DNA from: Priapulus caudatus
Taxonomy: Eukaryota > Priapulida > Priapulimorpha > Priapulimorphida > Priapulidae
DNA length: 55,032 nt
Direction of reading: 5' to 3'
Assembly: GCF_000485595.1 (NCBI RefSeq)
Contig: NW_014577094.1
Span: 81,172 to 136,203 of the forward strand
The first letter of the stretch is position 1. Each line of letters starts with the position of its first letter. The translations under genes and the position numbers were made by a program. This document shows, piece after piece, positions 44,631 through 55,032 of this stretch. The notes beneath the pieces were generated by a model. That model made no database searches and was not told the origin of the DNA. It was given only the letters and a program-made list of their open reading frames with translations.

Positions 44631-44795
44631 GTGGTGGTGGGGTAGTGTGGTTGGGGGAGCGTGCAGGGTGGGGTGGTGGTGGGGTAGTGAGGTTGGTGTA
44701 GCGTGGGGTTGGGGGAGCATGCAGTGTGGGGTGGTGGGCGGAATAGTGAGGTGGTGGGTGGGGTAGTGGGCGGTGGAGTTGAGTGGATGAGGTAC
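44631..44795. repeat. G/T-rich tandem repeat with right copy of the 35-bp direct repeat
   Basis: Units of gtagtgaggttggtg / gggggagcgtgcagggtggg repeated about four times. Bases 44656-44690 are identical to 39087-39121. Confidence 0.85.
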
Positions 44796-45046
44796 AGTCC
44801 CCGTCTGGAGAAGGAATCACTAGGAAGCTATCCATATATGACAAAATATTTGCAGTCGCTCATCCTCTGCGGGGCCATAGGCTGTGTGTGTGGGACATTT
44901 CTTCCGATGGAAAAAAAATTGAATAAGAAAATGACGAGATCCGCGGTCCCAAACCATGATTCCGCCTGAGTGCGTATAGCGTTAATGGCGTCTAAAGAAC
45001 AGATGCATCCAGTAACGGCGATAATGTGTTTTGGTCGTACGGACGG

Positions 45047-45304
45047 CAGGGCCGTAGCCTCTGGGGGGCAAAGGGGCAGCTGCCGCCCTAGATTTTGGAG
45101 CAAAATTTAAAAAAAAGCTTAGTTAATAATCGTATATAATCCTAACCTGATTTTTTTGGTCACTTATATCCGTGAAAGCCTTGTCTCAGACCCACCCCTA
45201 CCACACTATGGACATCGTTATGGACCCTCATCATTACACAGTTGAGTCATGAAATTTTGCCCCCACCCTACGAATTGGGTTAACCTACCTACGGCTTTAA
45301 TCTG
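45047..45304 (-). mobile_element. MITE with CAGGGCCGT ends, copy 2 (inverted)
   Basis: Starts cagggccgtagcc and runs to a degenerate end near acctacggc at about 45290-45304. Its reverse complement shares the internal tcaactgtgtaatgatgag and ccatagtgtggtaggggtgg with copy 1 at 42535-42750. It lies in the same GPCR intron, about 2.3 kb from copy 1. Confidence 0.75.
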
Positions 45305-46140
45305 TAGTTTGTTGCTGTCACTAATGAAAAAGAGAGAGCAGGATGAAGGGATGGTGTCTATACGTATATTACAATACATCAATAGTTATTAGATAGTAAC
45401 AATTAACAATCCCGCTAATGAGAGCTAAATAGCTTTAATTTTAACCTTAATTCAGCTCATTAAATCGAATCCCCTAGTTTTACATCAACCTTTCCCCTAT
45501 TCGGAGTGTGAGTTTACCCCATCACCCTACAGCTCGAGGAAAATAGCCCCCACCTACACCAATAGAGACCTTAGTTACCCCGTTGCAGACCTGACCCCCT
45601 CCCCCTATGTCAGGCAAATCTCTGGTGCTACCTGACTAGACATTGTCTTACAGGTTTCTTTCCAGACTCAAAGCTATGCAATGATGCACAACAGCCTCTG
45701 AATCTAGGAGCCTATTGCGCCGCCACCTGTCGGCGGTGTTCGCTATTATTGCACGGAGAGCTAACGCTAAAATATTATAGTTGCGCAATAATACAATGAG
45801 AGTGCATAATAAATAATCTCCCATGTTGGTATGAATCGAGATCACGTGATCATGTGATCATGTCTGCCACGGGATGATATCATATAATATGAAACAAACT
45901 TCCCAAATCAGCTTCAGTTAGACATTCTCCCTTCTCGTTCCCTGTACGCATTCCTATCTCGAAACCATTTCGTAGAGAGATTTAGCAACGTCACGATGAC
46001 ATCCGCTGTGCGGCGAATAATATTTCAAATTAGCTTTGCAAGTAGCTTATTTAGCAATATTGCAACTTCGTTCGTTCCACGACCGGTAATCGTTAGTTTT
46101 GTTAGTCTGGAGGATCTTATATATATTTAGCTGTACCTAC

Positions 46141-46226
46141 CTGGCTTGTTCCGCTTCACTCGAATGTGTAGCTCTCATCTTCGTAACGAGAACTCTGATT
46201 ATATTCAGCAGGAATCCGATGTTTAA
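46141..46226 (-). CDS. PDFR: PDF receptor-like class B GPCR, TM5-ICL3 exon
   Basis: 86-bp exon, acceptor ttttttcttcag, donor ag|gtaggt. It encodes LNIGFLLNIIRVLVTKMRAT then HSSEAEQA. The NIIRVLVTKLR motif closes TM5 and opens ICL3, the main G-protein contact in class B receptors. It starts in phase 0 after the exon at 47064-47133 and ends with two bases completed by the TM6 micro-exon (arginine). Confidence 0.92.
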
Positions 46227-47063
46227 CTGAAGAAAAAACAATAACAACGACAACGTGATGAAGGGATTTTCAGAGATTACCGTCTACGACTCTACGCGCC
46301 GAATTCACAATCGCAATTCCATTACATGCGCACTAACGATATGCGATTAGCATATAATATACACGAGCTCGTAATACATCACGCGGCAGACGTTACATAA
46401 ATGAATCAAGCATATTCGCCCGCCTTCATTTTCCTGTGGCCGGTTTTTAGATGAATATAAACTGAAATATCTCTGAAATCATATTAAAGACCATAACTAT
46501 CCAAATAGCAACGCGTGGAAAAAATATCAAAGAACAGATATAACGATGTGCTATTGCATGGCACGGGACAACAAAGCGTGCTTTGAAGTCGAGTTAACGT
46601 TCCGAAATAGATAAAAGACGCCTACAATAGATGTCGGCGACTATGAAAAAACACAATGACAATATCGATTCGTTAATTATGTTCAGCTGATGGAATCGTT
46701 ATAAACTATTCCGTTGCTGTCGAATTAGAGAAGCATGGGAAATAGAATTGCTCTCACAGGATCACGATCATAATTAAATGCTGACGAATTTTAACGACGA
46801 CGGCGACAACGATGGCGACAGCAATAATCCCCAATGGTAGTGATCAGCAAGAATTACTCACAACAACTCGTGCGATACCACCAAAACACTAATAATAATA
46901 ACACCCCTATCTATCGGATCCACCAGAGAACGGATGAGAGCAAGATTGTCTATTAGACGCACAAAACACACCGGAATTAAAACCTGAATGTAAAATTTGT
47001 GCACATTTTATGTCGTACGTGCGTTGTTTCGTGTATAGTAACAAGTGAACAGCGGTTACTTAC

Positions 47064-47133
47064 GATGATCACGGCTGTTCGGGGGCCATCCATAATCCAA
47101 TATATCTTTAAGATGTTATAGCCGAACCAGCAC
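47064..47133 (-). CDS. PDFR: PDF receptor-like class B GPCR, ECL2-TM5 exon
   Basis: 70-bp exon, acceptor gcttgattag, donor ATC|gtaagt. It encodes CWFGYNILKIYWIMDGP then RTAVII. The CW...YWIxxGPR pattern is the conserved ECL2/TM5 entry of secretin-family receptors; the cysteine pairs with TM3 (C of AILCES) in this family. It joins in phase to both neighbours. Confidence 0.92.
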
Positions 47134-47999
47134 CTAATCAAGCAAATGCGAAACGCAGAATATATTACGATAAAGATTGTCACGAACTCGAATTTATATA
47201 GATTGTTGTGGCGGTCATGCATTTGAGACAAGGATATATAAGCAACAAACGTAACCCCTTACGTGCATGAACAAGATCACCCTGTAGCATTCACACACAG
47301 CTTTCCGGGACCTATTCACCCGGTTATATTCACGTACATATAATATTCATATACTTATTTAATTAATATTATCATTTCAAATTTACACACGTGCATTTTT
47401 ATATGTGCATATTTGCACCCTCTCTAATTAAACAACCTTAATAGAAAAATCTGTTTCGAGTCAAACAGCGAATCCATCGCGGCCGCTTTAAAGAGTTAAA
47501 ACATTTATATTAAGACGTTAGAAAGGCAAAAAGACAGTATGAGTGTAGGCTGCTGCCTCATCACTAGGCCTGTAGCGTCACATCCAGGCAGCCGCACTGA
47601 TTCACATACTATAGAACGCGTGCGGGCTACGGTAAGCTTTTCCCTAATCTTCTATCACGAAAGAAATGAGAAATCAAGAGGCTTATATCTAAGCAGATAG
47701 GATAATGAAAGGAACTCCGAGTAAGCTGTGCAGTACGCGCCTTCTCCTTTATTGGAAATGACGATAAGCATTGCTCTGACGTAACAGTATAGAGGTACAG
47801 CAGTACCCGTCTACGATTTCGTTTGTTCGTCTTATATTTGTAGCATTTACTATTGATGTGTATATCTTTTGTGTGACCGTCTTTGACCGCACTTCGAACA
47901 AGAGCAATCGGAGATAGCAAACCTGCGCCGCAAACAATCCCTCCCATCTTGCGAGTACACCCAATTATAGAGTTTGATGGAATTTTCAGTTTTGATTTT

Positions 48000-48330
48000 G
48001 TTTTTAGGAAGTGTTGGGTTCATTTTGACTTTCTGATAGTATGAGCTTTGCTTGCTGGAAGCAATTTAGTTTACGTTTTGGCAGTCGGATTCAGTTTCAC
48101 GCACCGTCCGAAGTCTTCCCCACAAAAAAATCCTGGATCCAGATCTGGAACCGAATCACCACCAAAATTGAATCGATTGGTTATTGGCCCAAGACAAACC
48201 CGTCCAAAACATTTCATAAAAATGCGTCCGTAACTTTTTGAGATATCCTGTTGACAGACAAACAAACCAACAAACCAACACACAAACTAACAGGGGCAAA
48301 AACATAACCTCCTTGGCGGAGGTAATTAGC
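48000..48330. mobile_element. Remnant of a dispersed repeat (3' end type)
   Basis: Sequence of the type cctggatccagatctggaac ... gaaccgaatcaccaccaaaa ... followed by gacagacaaacaaaccaaca and the palindromic cctccttggcggagg. This arrangement recurs as an interspersed repeat in many invertebrate genomes (from memory, family unnamed here). The frame at 48041-48241 belongs to it and is not a host gene. Confidence 0.45.
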
Positions 48331-48585
48331 AGTGCAAAGGTGGAATCGGGTAAATGTCAGTGCGTTCTGTCACGTGTACGGGTACTAGGATATTTTCGTC
48401 ATCAAACAATAATCAAGCACAGAAGAGAATTCTCTAGAGAAGTTTCCTAGTATACATAACCCCAATCTCCGGCTAGTTAGAGCGAATAATGCTGATATTG
48501 ATATAATATATAATAATGTTTGTATTCCACCCGTACTGTGTTTTTTCCCGTCCCCTCTTCCACCCATATTAAGACACCTAACGTA

Positions 48586-48820
48586 GATCTTTTAGATCTG
48601 AAACAATTTTGGAAAAAAATACCATAAACTATTTATATTCTCTATCTCATACAGCACGCATTCATGATCTTTCCGCAACTATCTCTTGTATATTGTTTAA
48701 AAGTATTATCAGTGATCTTTTAGATCTGAAGCAATTTCGGAAAAAAATATGACAAACTATTTGCACTCATCTTCCCCCAACTGTCTCCTGTATATTGTTT
48801 AAAAGTATTATTAGTAAGCT
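48586..48820. repeat. Two tandem copies of a ~115-125 bp AT-rich unit
   Basis: gatcttttagatctgaaaca ... tggaaaaaaata ... atctcttgtatattgtttaa and aagtattatcagt repeat in the second half with few changes. It lies in the GPCR intron just downstream of the TM4 exon. Confidence 0.88.
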
Positions 48821-48898
48821 TAAGTACCTTAGTAAAGTATAAAGCTTTCGTCCATAACACGGATCAACCAGAATATATGATGATAATACGATACTTAC

Positions 48899-48962
48899 AC
48901 TTGGTTGGGGTTTAGAAGTCCCTGTACAACAGCCCATATGTTTGTGATGACTGCTGGAACCC
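48899..48962 (-). CDS. PDFR: PDF receptor-like class B GPCR, TM4 exon
   Basis: 64-bp exon, acceptor ggtattttcag, donor gt|gtaagt. It encodes VPAVITNIWAVVQGLLNPNQ after the split glycine of the GWG-VP motif that starts TM4 in class B receptors. It ends in a split valine codon completed by the ECL2 exon. Clean frame. Confidence 0.92.
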
Positions 48963-49242
48963 CTGAAAATACCAACCAGCAAAGCATGGCATTAAACATC
49001 AATTAATTTGTCTTTTTCTTAATTTCAAAGTTTTCGCTCGTCCACTAACGTGATTATGCGATATCATCTGCTACGTGACTTTAAAAAAATCGTTACGTTA
49101 CGTTCTAAAAAAAAATCAATTAAAAACGAATCTAATATTCTAATTAAAAAATCCCATTAATTTGCATACAGTTAATTAAGAGCTTATTATTATCAATAGG
49201 CAATATATTATTATTATTTATTTATGCAAAATCATTCCGTAC

Positions 49243-49399
49243 CCCATCCGGCCAGATAGTAGATGACGTAGTTCGGTTTACTAGAGAAGACTGCAATGGC
49301 GACCATGTTGTGAAGAGTAACTCCCTCGAGCAGAAACCACATGAACATGGCCGTCTTCGCATATTCTAGCAGCACGTAGAAGGACTCACATAATATTGC
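49243..49399 (-). CDS. PDFR: PDF receptor-like class B GPCR, TM3 exon
   Basis: 157-bp exon, acceptor tttgttttag, donor ggg|gtacgg. It encodes AILCESFYVLLEYAKTAMFM, then WFLLEGVTLHNMVAIAVF and YVIYYLAGWG. It contains the TM3 cysteine, the LLEYxxTxMFMW core and the EGxxLHN motif. VLLEYAxTAMFMW closely fits PDF receptors as I know them. It opens in phase 0, the end phase of the displaced TM2 exon. No N-terminal hormone-binding or TM1 exon was found upstream to the window end. Confidence 0.93.
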
Positions 49400-52300
49400 C
49401 TAAAACAAACGAAGGAGATTTCGTTGATTAGTCGTTGAAACGAAGGATTACATATGGCGATAGACATTCGTGGCTAACCGTGGAAAGTTGCGCACCACTA
49501 CATTTCAGCAGTGAAGCGTGAGCGATGGTGTGTGTGTGTGTGTGTGTGTGTGTGACGTGCGTGCGTGCGTGCGTGTGCGTGAATGTCTGTTTGCGCGCGT
49601 GTGTGAGCTCAGCCTCGCAGTGAATTATAGGACTCTTTGGTAATTCAGCCGCGTAACGTTCGCAATAAGCTGGCCTTTGGAACGCGGTTTAAACCCAATT
49701 TAATATACAGACAGCCGCCGACGACGGCAAACACGTGATGCTGCCGACGTCATCGCCTATAATGACGCTATACACGAAGCCATTGCGTAAGCATTGAAGC
49801 AGTCGTAGAAATGTACACAGAGACGAATTCGTAACTAAAAATAAAACACCCAAATAGTGTGAATATCTATAGAAGCACTAGTCGGGATAATGGTCATCAA
49901 TCTCGGCCTCTGTAGAAGGGAGAACGGGGAGGGGGGGGAGGGGGTTATTCCAAGTATCACAAGTAGAAAATGTGCCACATCCCAGATGAACAAAATTACA
50001 ATTCCCAGTTATTTTCTATCCGAATTTTTTTTTCTTTTAAATACATACGGTATTTCCCGATTCCAGTACAATTAAAACGGTCCAATATCGCGTCCCCTAA
50101 AAATAACCGTCTCCTCCCCTTCTCTGTGATACACACTACCGATACCCGTGAATGGTGACAGCATGCGCTCAGTATCGGGTGTTCGCTCGTGCGATGATCT
50201 CCCTTCTAACTGACACTAATCGCTATTTAACACCAACCCGTTCGCACGTATTATGCTCGACAGCTACGGATGACGTTCGCAAAACAATAAAAATGGCCGA
50301 GCTCACCGCGCGCGACGACGCGGGTGATCGGCGAGAGGTAGAAAGGAGAGGTAATGCTGAGCCACTCGCCGCGTTGTTTACACTGCGCATTGAATGCAGC
50401 GATGCGGGGCCATCGTCGGGGAAAAAGCCTGCCGCTTAATCCCAAATGATCGCTGATCACCGTGTGTGCGGAGTAGAGAGACGTGCTCGCCTGCATCCCC
50501 CGCAAACACTGTTAGTGTCACCGTGACGCGGTACACATCGCAGCAACGCGCAGACGAATAGTAATCCACTATTGATTTAATAGTAGTACTAGATCACATC
50601 GTAGTAGTGACGGAAACGTTATCCATGAAAAAACAAATGTGTCTTTATTTACTCCCGAACTCCTATCACAACGGATATATATATATATATATGCTAGGAA
50701 TAGATAGAACAATAGAAACAATTTTCGATGGTTCGATTAGGTCTCCGTTACGCAAGACATGCAGTAATCGGTGTATATAGGCAATAGAACGCGTAGAATA
50801 TATGCGTGCGATGGCACACGCACTACGCTGCGCTGCCTTCGCTGTTCAGAATCGGAGCAGCTCTTTGCGTTAGGTTGTTAGCGCACGTGACGGCAACGTC
50901 AATGAATCCATCGATGAGTCGCCTTACAGGGACTCGCGTGTGGGGGGGGGGGGGGCGTTAATCACTTATACACCGCAATACGTCGTTACCAGCAAACATC
51001 GTGCTGTGAGTCGTGGTCGACGAGTTTCTCCGGCAGCTAATTCGTTACGGCTTTAAGCCGTAACGTCTAATGCGCCGACTGTAGCACGCGCCATGCGCAA
51101 TAACTGCAGCTCTTTGTTATCGCTTCCCTCCAAAATAATGAGTTTAATCTGGACGATAACGACTAATACCTGCAGTGTTAGGCATCGAGAATATTTTAAA
51201 GGATTGGAATCAGTTTGCTGTGTAACGCAAGGTTGAATATCTCGTATAAGATCAAAAGGGCGTCGTTTATCTCAAGTATATATATTTCGCAGATTACCAG
51301 TTTTCAACAGCTTTTCGCAACGATTCCTAAAATTAAGTTATAAATTAGATCAATTAGAAATGTCACCTCGAATGCGCTAAGTAGTAGGCATTCATTAAGG
51401 CAAAGATAGCAAGGGAACGTGTGAAAGAAAACGTGTATAATATCACAGGTACGGAAAGAAGCGATCGTATAGTGATGGAATAAGATGTTCAATATAAGCT
51501 TGCAACGTATAAGAGTCTGTGACATACTATTTTAAACATGGACGACGAGGTAGACAGACACCCGTACAACAGCTTAGGCAGACAATAGTGTGACATTACG
51601 CAGACTCTCTGACTAGTGGACGATAAGTGTGAAATCATCATACATGTACGGGCATATTACTATAACTCTTGATGCTATATATACACCTCCTCCCTCAACG
51701 AGGAATTTTTTGGCTCGTGTACGGCCAAATTTTCTCTCCGTTTTTGTTTGTTCTTTCCCTCATTCAGTTTCGTCACACTAACATTGTTATGTTCCTTGCC
51801 TTACCATTCTCAGAGTTTTTCCCTTATCGCGATCTTCTTCCTATCACCTCTCCTGTTTTTTATCCTTTTCTGTTGGCACCTCCTCTATCATTTTTTTTCA
51901 AGGAGTGGCGACTATGTCATTTATATATCTACCTATTTTTAACTTTACACTGAACCCAATAAAATATTATCGACAACACAAATAAAGATTTTCGCTCACT
52001 TTGATCGAATTCACTTGTTCTTTTCTAAAATTTATGTGAATTGACATCATATGTAATTTAATTCGTCTGAATTATAGCGCTTCAATGAGCGCTCCAATAT
52101 CACTTATAGCGCAGCTGCCATAACAATGAACTCTAATCTAAACTGCTTAATACACACCGTCCGGTTTTGCGATCTCTACAAATTATATCTACATATACAT
52201 TGCAATCGTAAACGGCGTGACGTCACGAGTTCTGACGCAGACCATTCGAGCGTCCGAGCGTGGCCGTCTGTCAGATAGACTCAGCACACAAAACGTACAC

Positions 52301-52600
52301 CCACCTACGCTCACAAAAGGCAGCTTTAAAAAGGTGCCAAACAGATTATCGAAGTTATAGGCTGCTGGAACATCGCTCAGTAATCGATCGAGCGACGGGC
52401 TGGCCCGTTTTGTTTGTTACCAACACCTCCACCCTCGCGACTGCTGCGAGCGCTCTTGAGCATGTAGCGGCCGCACGAGCGCACTGGCGCATGCGTCGAG
52501 GGTTCGCCTAGGTGCTTAACTTGTGCACTGCCTGAATGGCAGATACTATCGCTAGAGGTGCTTGCGAGATAGGTGGCTGTTGAAGACCGAGAAGCATTTT
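49400..52600. other. No gene supported between TM3 exon and Nkx2.1-like exon
   Basis: Mostly non-coding. (GT)n/(GTGC)n lies at 49530-49600, a (TA)n run near 50681, and a G run near 50941. No hormone-receptor domain or TM1 exon was recognised on the minus strand. The last few hundred bases would contain the promoter of the homeobox gene; I recognise no core element. Confidence 0.45.
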
Positions 52601-52667
52601 CATGTGTAGTGCCATCGAAGAAGACCGTTCGCGACACATTCGTCCTCACCCTCACGGAGGGACGACC

Positions 52668-53021
52668 ATGTCATTAAGCCCAAGCAATACTCCGTTCTCC
52701 GTCACCGATATACTGAACCCGCTCGCCGAGGAGAACTACCGCAAGACGTTCGAGTCGGCGATCCCGCCGCTGATGCCAAACTACCGGCCGACGATTAACT
52801 CCAGCACCCACCACCCGCGACCAGTCGTCGCTGACCGTGAACAACATGAACGTTCCCGTCACGTCGCCCTAGCACATGCACGTTGCCGCAGCTGTCGCAT
52901 CACTCGTCGTTTCCGTCGGAGTACTGCAACGGCGCCGAGCTGTCGCACTACGGCGACCGACGGCCTCGCCGTGCGACACTCGTCGACAGGATGGTACACG
53001 CAAACCCCGACCCGAGATGCA
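52668..53021 (+). CDS. Nkx2.1: Nkx2.1/scarecrow-like NK2 homeobox gene, first coding exon, several frame shifts
   Basis: From the ATG at 52668: MSLSPSNTPFSVTDILNPL, the N-terminal TN motif region of NK2.1-class factors (vertebrate proteins also start MSxSP...TPFSVxDIL). Later conserved pieces occur in other frames: LTVNNMNVPVTSP (from 52831), TLPQLSHH...EYCNGAELSHY (52880-52965), GLAVRHSSTGWY (near 52970-53000), then ANPDPRC to a donor at 53022 (a|gtaagt). So at least four one-base shifts break about 350 bp. The homeodomain should be in a later exon beyond the window. An in-frame ATG at 52602 would add 22 residues; I prefer 52668 by similarity. The class specifies foregut/thyroid-like and forebrain fates as a nuclear DNA-binding activator. 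Shifts may be sequencing errors or true decay. Confidence 0.75.
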
Positions 53022-53720
53022 GTAAGTTGTCTGGAGAGAGAGAGGGAGAGGTAGAGGAGAGGGGACAGAGCGAGAGAGGGAGAGAAGTGCGCTGGGGTAC
53101 TTAAAAATCCCGACTCGAGATTTGCCAACTAAGTTGTCTAGAGAGCGAAGTAGAGGAGAGGGACAGAGAGCGCTAGAGGGCGAGATGAAGAGGTGATAGA
53201 GAGAGAAGGGGTAGAGAAGAGGGACAGAGCGAGAGATGGGGGAAGAATTGGCGTGAGAGTACTTAAAAACCCGATCCGAGATTTTCAAGTGAGTTGTCTA
53301 GCATGTGGCGACACGAGAAAGGAGAGATAGTGAGAGATGAGACGGGCACCAGAGAGAAGGGAGAGAGAACGCAGCGCGCGTGTTACTTAAAAACCCCGAA
53401 TTATACCCCTATAGCAAGTAAGTATGTGACTAGAAAAGAGAGAGGATAGAGAAGGGATAGAAAACGCACGAGAGAGGTAAGGAAGATAAGGAGAGAGGTG
53501 GGAGAATCGCGTGGGATATTGACAACTCCCCCGACAGAGATTCACAAGTGTCTAGCAATGCGACGAGAAAGATCAGATAGGGGAAGAGGGAGGACTAACA
53601 GAAAACGCACACGAGAGAAAGAAAGAGAATGGCAGAAAACGCAGCGCTGCGAAGCGGTGGGGATGTTTACAAAACCTGACCCAAGATACGCGAGTATGTG
53701 TAATCCAAACGAGAGGAAAG
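53022..53720 (+). repeat. Degenerate tandem repeats of the Nkx2.1-like exon end and splice donor
   Basis: The exon-end sequence ccccgacccgagatgcagtaagttgtct is echoed at about 53108, 53270, 53393, 53527 and 53672 (for example cccgactcgagatttgcc...taagttgtctag), each followed by GA-rich gagagagggag sequence. Spacing is irregular, about 100 to 160 bp. Frames across it are not coding. Confidence 0.75.
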
Positions 53721-54360
53721 GAGAGAGAATGGGGAGAAAGCGACAAGGCAGGGGTGGGCGTGTGATCAGCGCACGGTGTTTATATTTCGGGTACGTAGCC
53801 ACCGCCTCGAAGGTACGGCCCATCCGGTGTGCGCTGTACACAATTACGCCACTTCACCACCTCCTATCATAAATCTTAGTGTACGTGTAATTTATATCTA
53901 TTTATCTATTACTGATTATTTTATGTATGTACTTATTATGATAATCATCATGGTCGTTGTTAGATAACGTTGAGACGATTCTGCAATCGTCGTCTGTCGG
54001 ATGAACACCTTCCGCTGTCACGTGTGGTTTAATGTGCGCTCTCCTATATATGTAACTATAATTTATTAACACGTAGCATTGCTTGCATTCTGCCCCCCAT
54101 ACGTGAAGACTACCTAGCGGTGTCGCTGGCCGAGAGTGCATGCAGAGCACGTAGACTCGAACTCGCGAAAAAATACCTGCAATTAGTAAGTGCTTATCAT
54201 CGCTCAGCGGGGGCGGCGATGAGATCCGCCCGATAACAGCCGATGAACCCTAACGCTAAAGACACCATCACCGATCATTATAATAAAATCGTGCCCGAAT
54301 TTATATGCAACACCGAAATACGCGCGTGTGTATAAGTGACCCGCGTGATATTTCACTTAC

Positions 54361-54456
54361 CTTTCCGATGATGGCTATGCGCCGCCGGCGTAAGGATACG
54401 TTTACATAACAATCAACAACCGAGCTGTTATTATACGGGTATCCATTCACAGCAGA
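54361..54456 (-). CDS. Candidate coding exon of unknown identity
   Basis: On the minus strand a 96-bp stretch (32 codons) lies between an acceptor-like atgtgcag and a consensus donor AAG|GTAAGT, phase 0 at both ends. It reads SAVNGYPYNNSSVVDCY then VNVSLRRRRIAIIGK. I do not recognise a family. The polypyrimidine tract before the acceptor is weak. It could be an upstream exon of the PDF-receptor gene or of an unrelated gene, or chance. Confidence 0.25.
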
Positions 54457-55032
54457 CTGCACATATTCGTTCGTCTTCAATTATACAGTTTCTACACGTG
54501 ACTGCATCGGCAAATCTCTCATGTCGGGTTAGATTAGACGTGTAGGATGAATTATCAACATCGCGAGTAGTACACCGGCCGTAATTAATTAAAATCTATT
54601 CAACGATCTCCTCACATGGACCGTAATGCTATCCCCTGGGTTAAGTGTCCAGACATTACGTCGATTAAACTGTAGGCTGTAACACTGTTAATTTAGAAAT
54701 GCAGGCGTCAGGTCGCGTAACTGTCAGATCGGCGTCAATGACAGATCATAATACGGCACTTTTCGCCAGCGTTCGCAGTAAAAATAGTGGCAGAAGATTT
54801 TCCCTCGGCGCGTTTGTACGTTATCACGTTTTGCGCGCTTGCATGCGAACCAAGGACGCCAGCGTGAATCAGCGTGAGCTGAACACGCGCTGCGATGAAC
54901 GCACGGCAGACTCAAACCCGGGTTCAAACACGGCGTGAAATGCAGACACGGCTAGCGCGTACAGACGGCTGCCTTCGAACCGGCCGACTAAAAAAAGGGG
55001 CAAATTCACAAATACCGTTCATCGTCACGTTA

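Noticed and set aside
44828-45103. 91-codon minus-strand frame considered as a PDFR TM1 exon
   Set aside because: No class B TM1 pattern, no matching splice phase, and part of it lies in the MITE at 45047.
50293-50439. Short frame starting MAELTARDDAGD with a good start context
   Set aside because: Only about 50 codons, no family match and no clear partner exon; probably chance in GC-rich DNA.

Overview
This window is invertebrate animal nuclear DNA. It carries exons of three recognisable metazoan genes with GT-AG introns, vertebrate-type (TTAGGG)n interstitial telomeric tracts, many palindromic non-autonomous DNA transposons and very abundant microsatellites. A pigment-dispersing-factor type class B GPCR points towards a protostome, and TTAGGG rather than TTAGG telomere repeats argue against a typical insect. 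I do not name a species.

Layout. 1-8 kb: transposon palindromes (699-1126, 2456-3356, 6944-7645), a 320-base G-tract (4782-5103), no gene seen. 8.1-16.1 kb: an ELOVL6-like fatty-acid elongase locus present three times. The central copy (11888-12700) has an open frame but a foreign 3' end. The outer two (9532-10629 and 14130-15028) are riddled with one-base indels. Two of the copies run into a 58-bp minisatellite made from the stop-codon region. 17-32 kb: repeats only, except a fragment of a Ty3/gypsy-like pol (about 26995-27423) fused to the C-terminal half of an animal nucleoside hydrolase (27424-28290), which a palindromic MITE has split inside a codon. 31-37.5 kb: GT/CA-rich repeats in noisy duplicated units. 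37.5-49.4 kb, minus strand: seven exons of a PDF-receptor-like GPCR covering TM2 to TM7. 52.7-53.0 kb, plus strand: first exon of an Nkx2.1/scarecrow-like homeobox gene, with several frame shifts, followed by degenerate repeats of its own 3' end. A possible exon of unknown identity lies at 54361-54456 (minus).

The strongest anomaly is the GPCR. Its exons splice in phase, but the TM2 exon (44305-44461) lies after TM5 and before TM6, not before TM3. It sits in a 5.6-kb block bounded by identical 35-bp direct repeats (39087-39121 and 44656-44690). Removing the block restores collinearity of TM3 to TM7.

The ELOVL6 and Nkx2.1 regions carry the error signature of unpolished long-read sequence (mostly single-base indels, in coding and non-coding DNA alike). 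The seven GPCR exons are all cleanly in frame, so the error is local. Much of the apparent ELOVL6 'gene family' may therefore be an assembly artefact around the N gap at 11503-11561. I found no prokaryotic-type system, CRISPR array, tRNA or rRNA.
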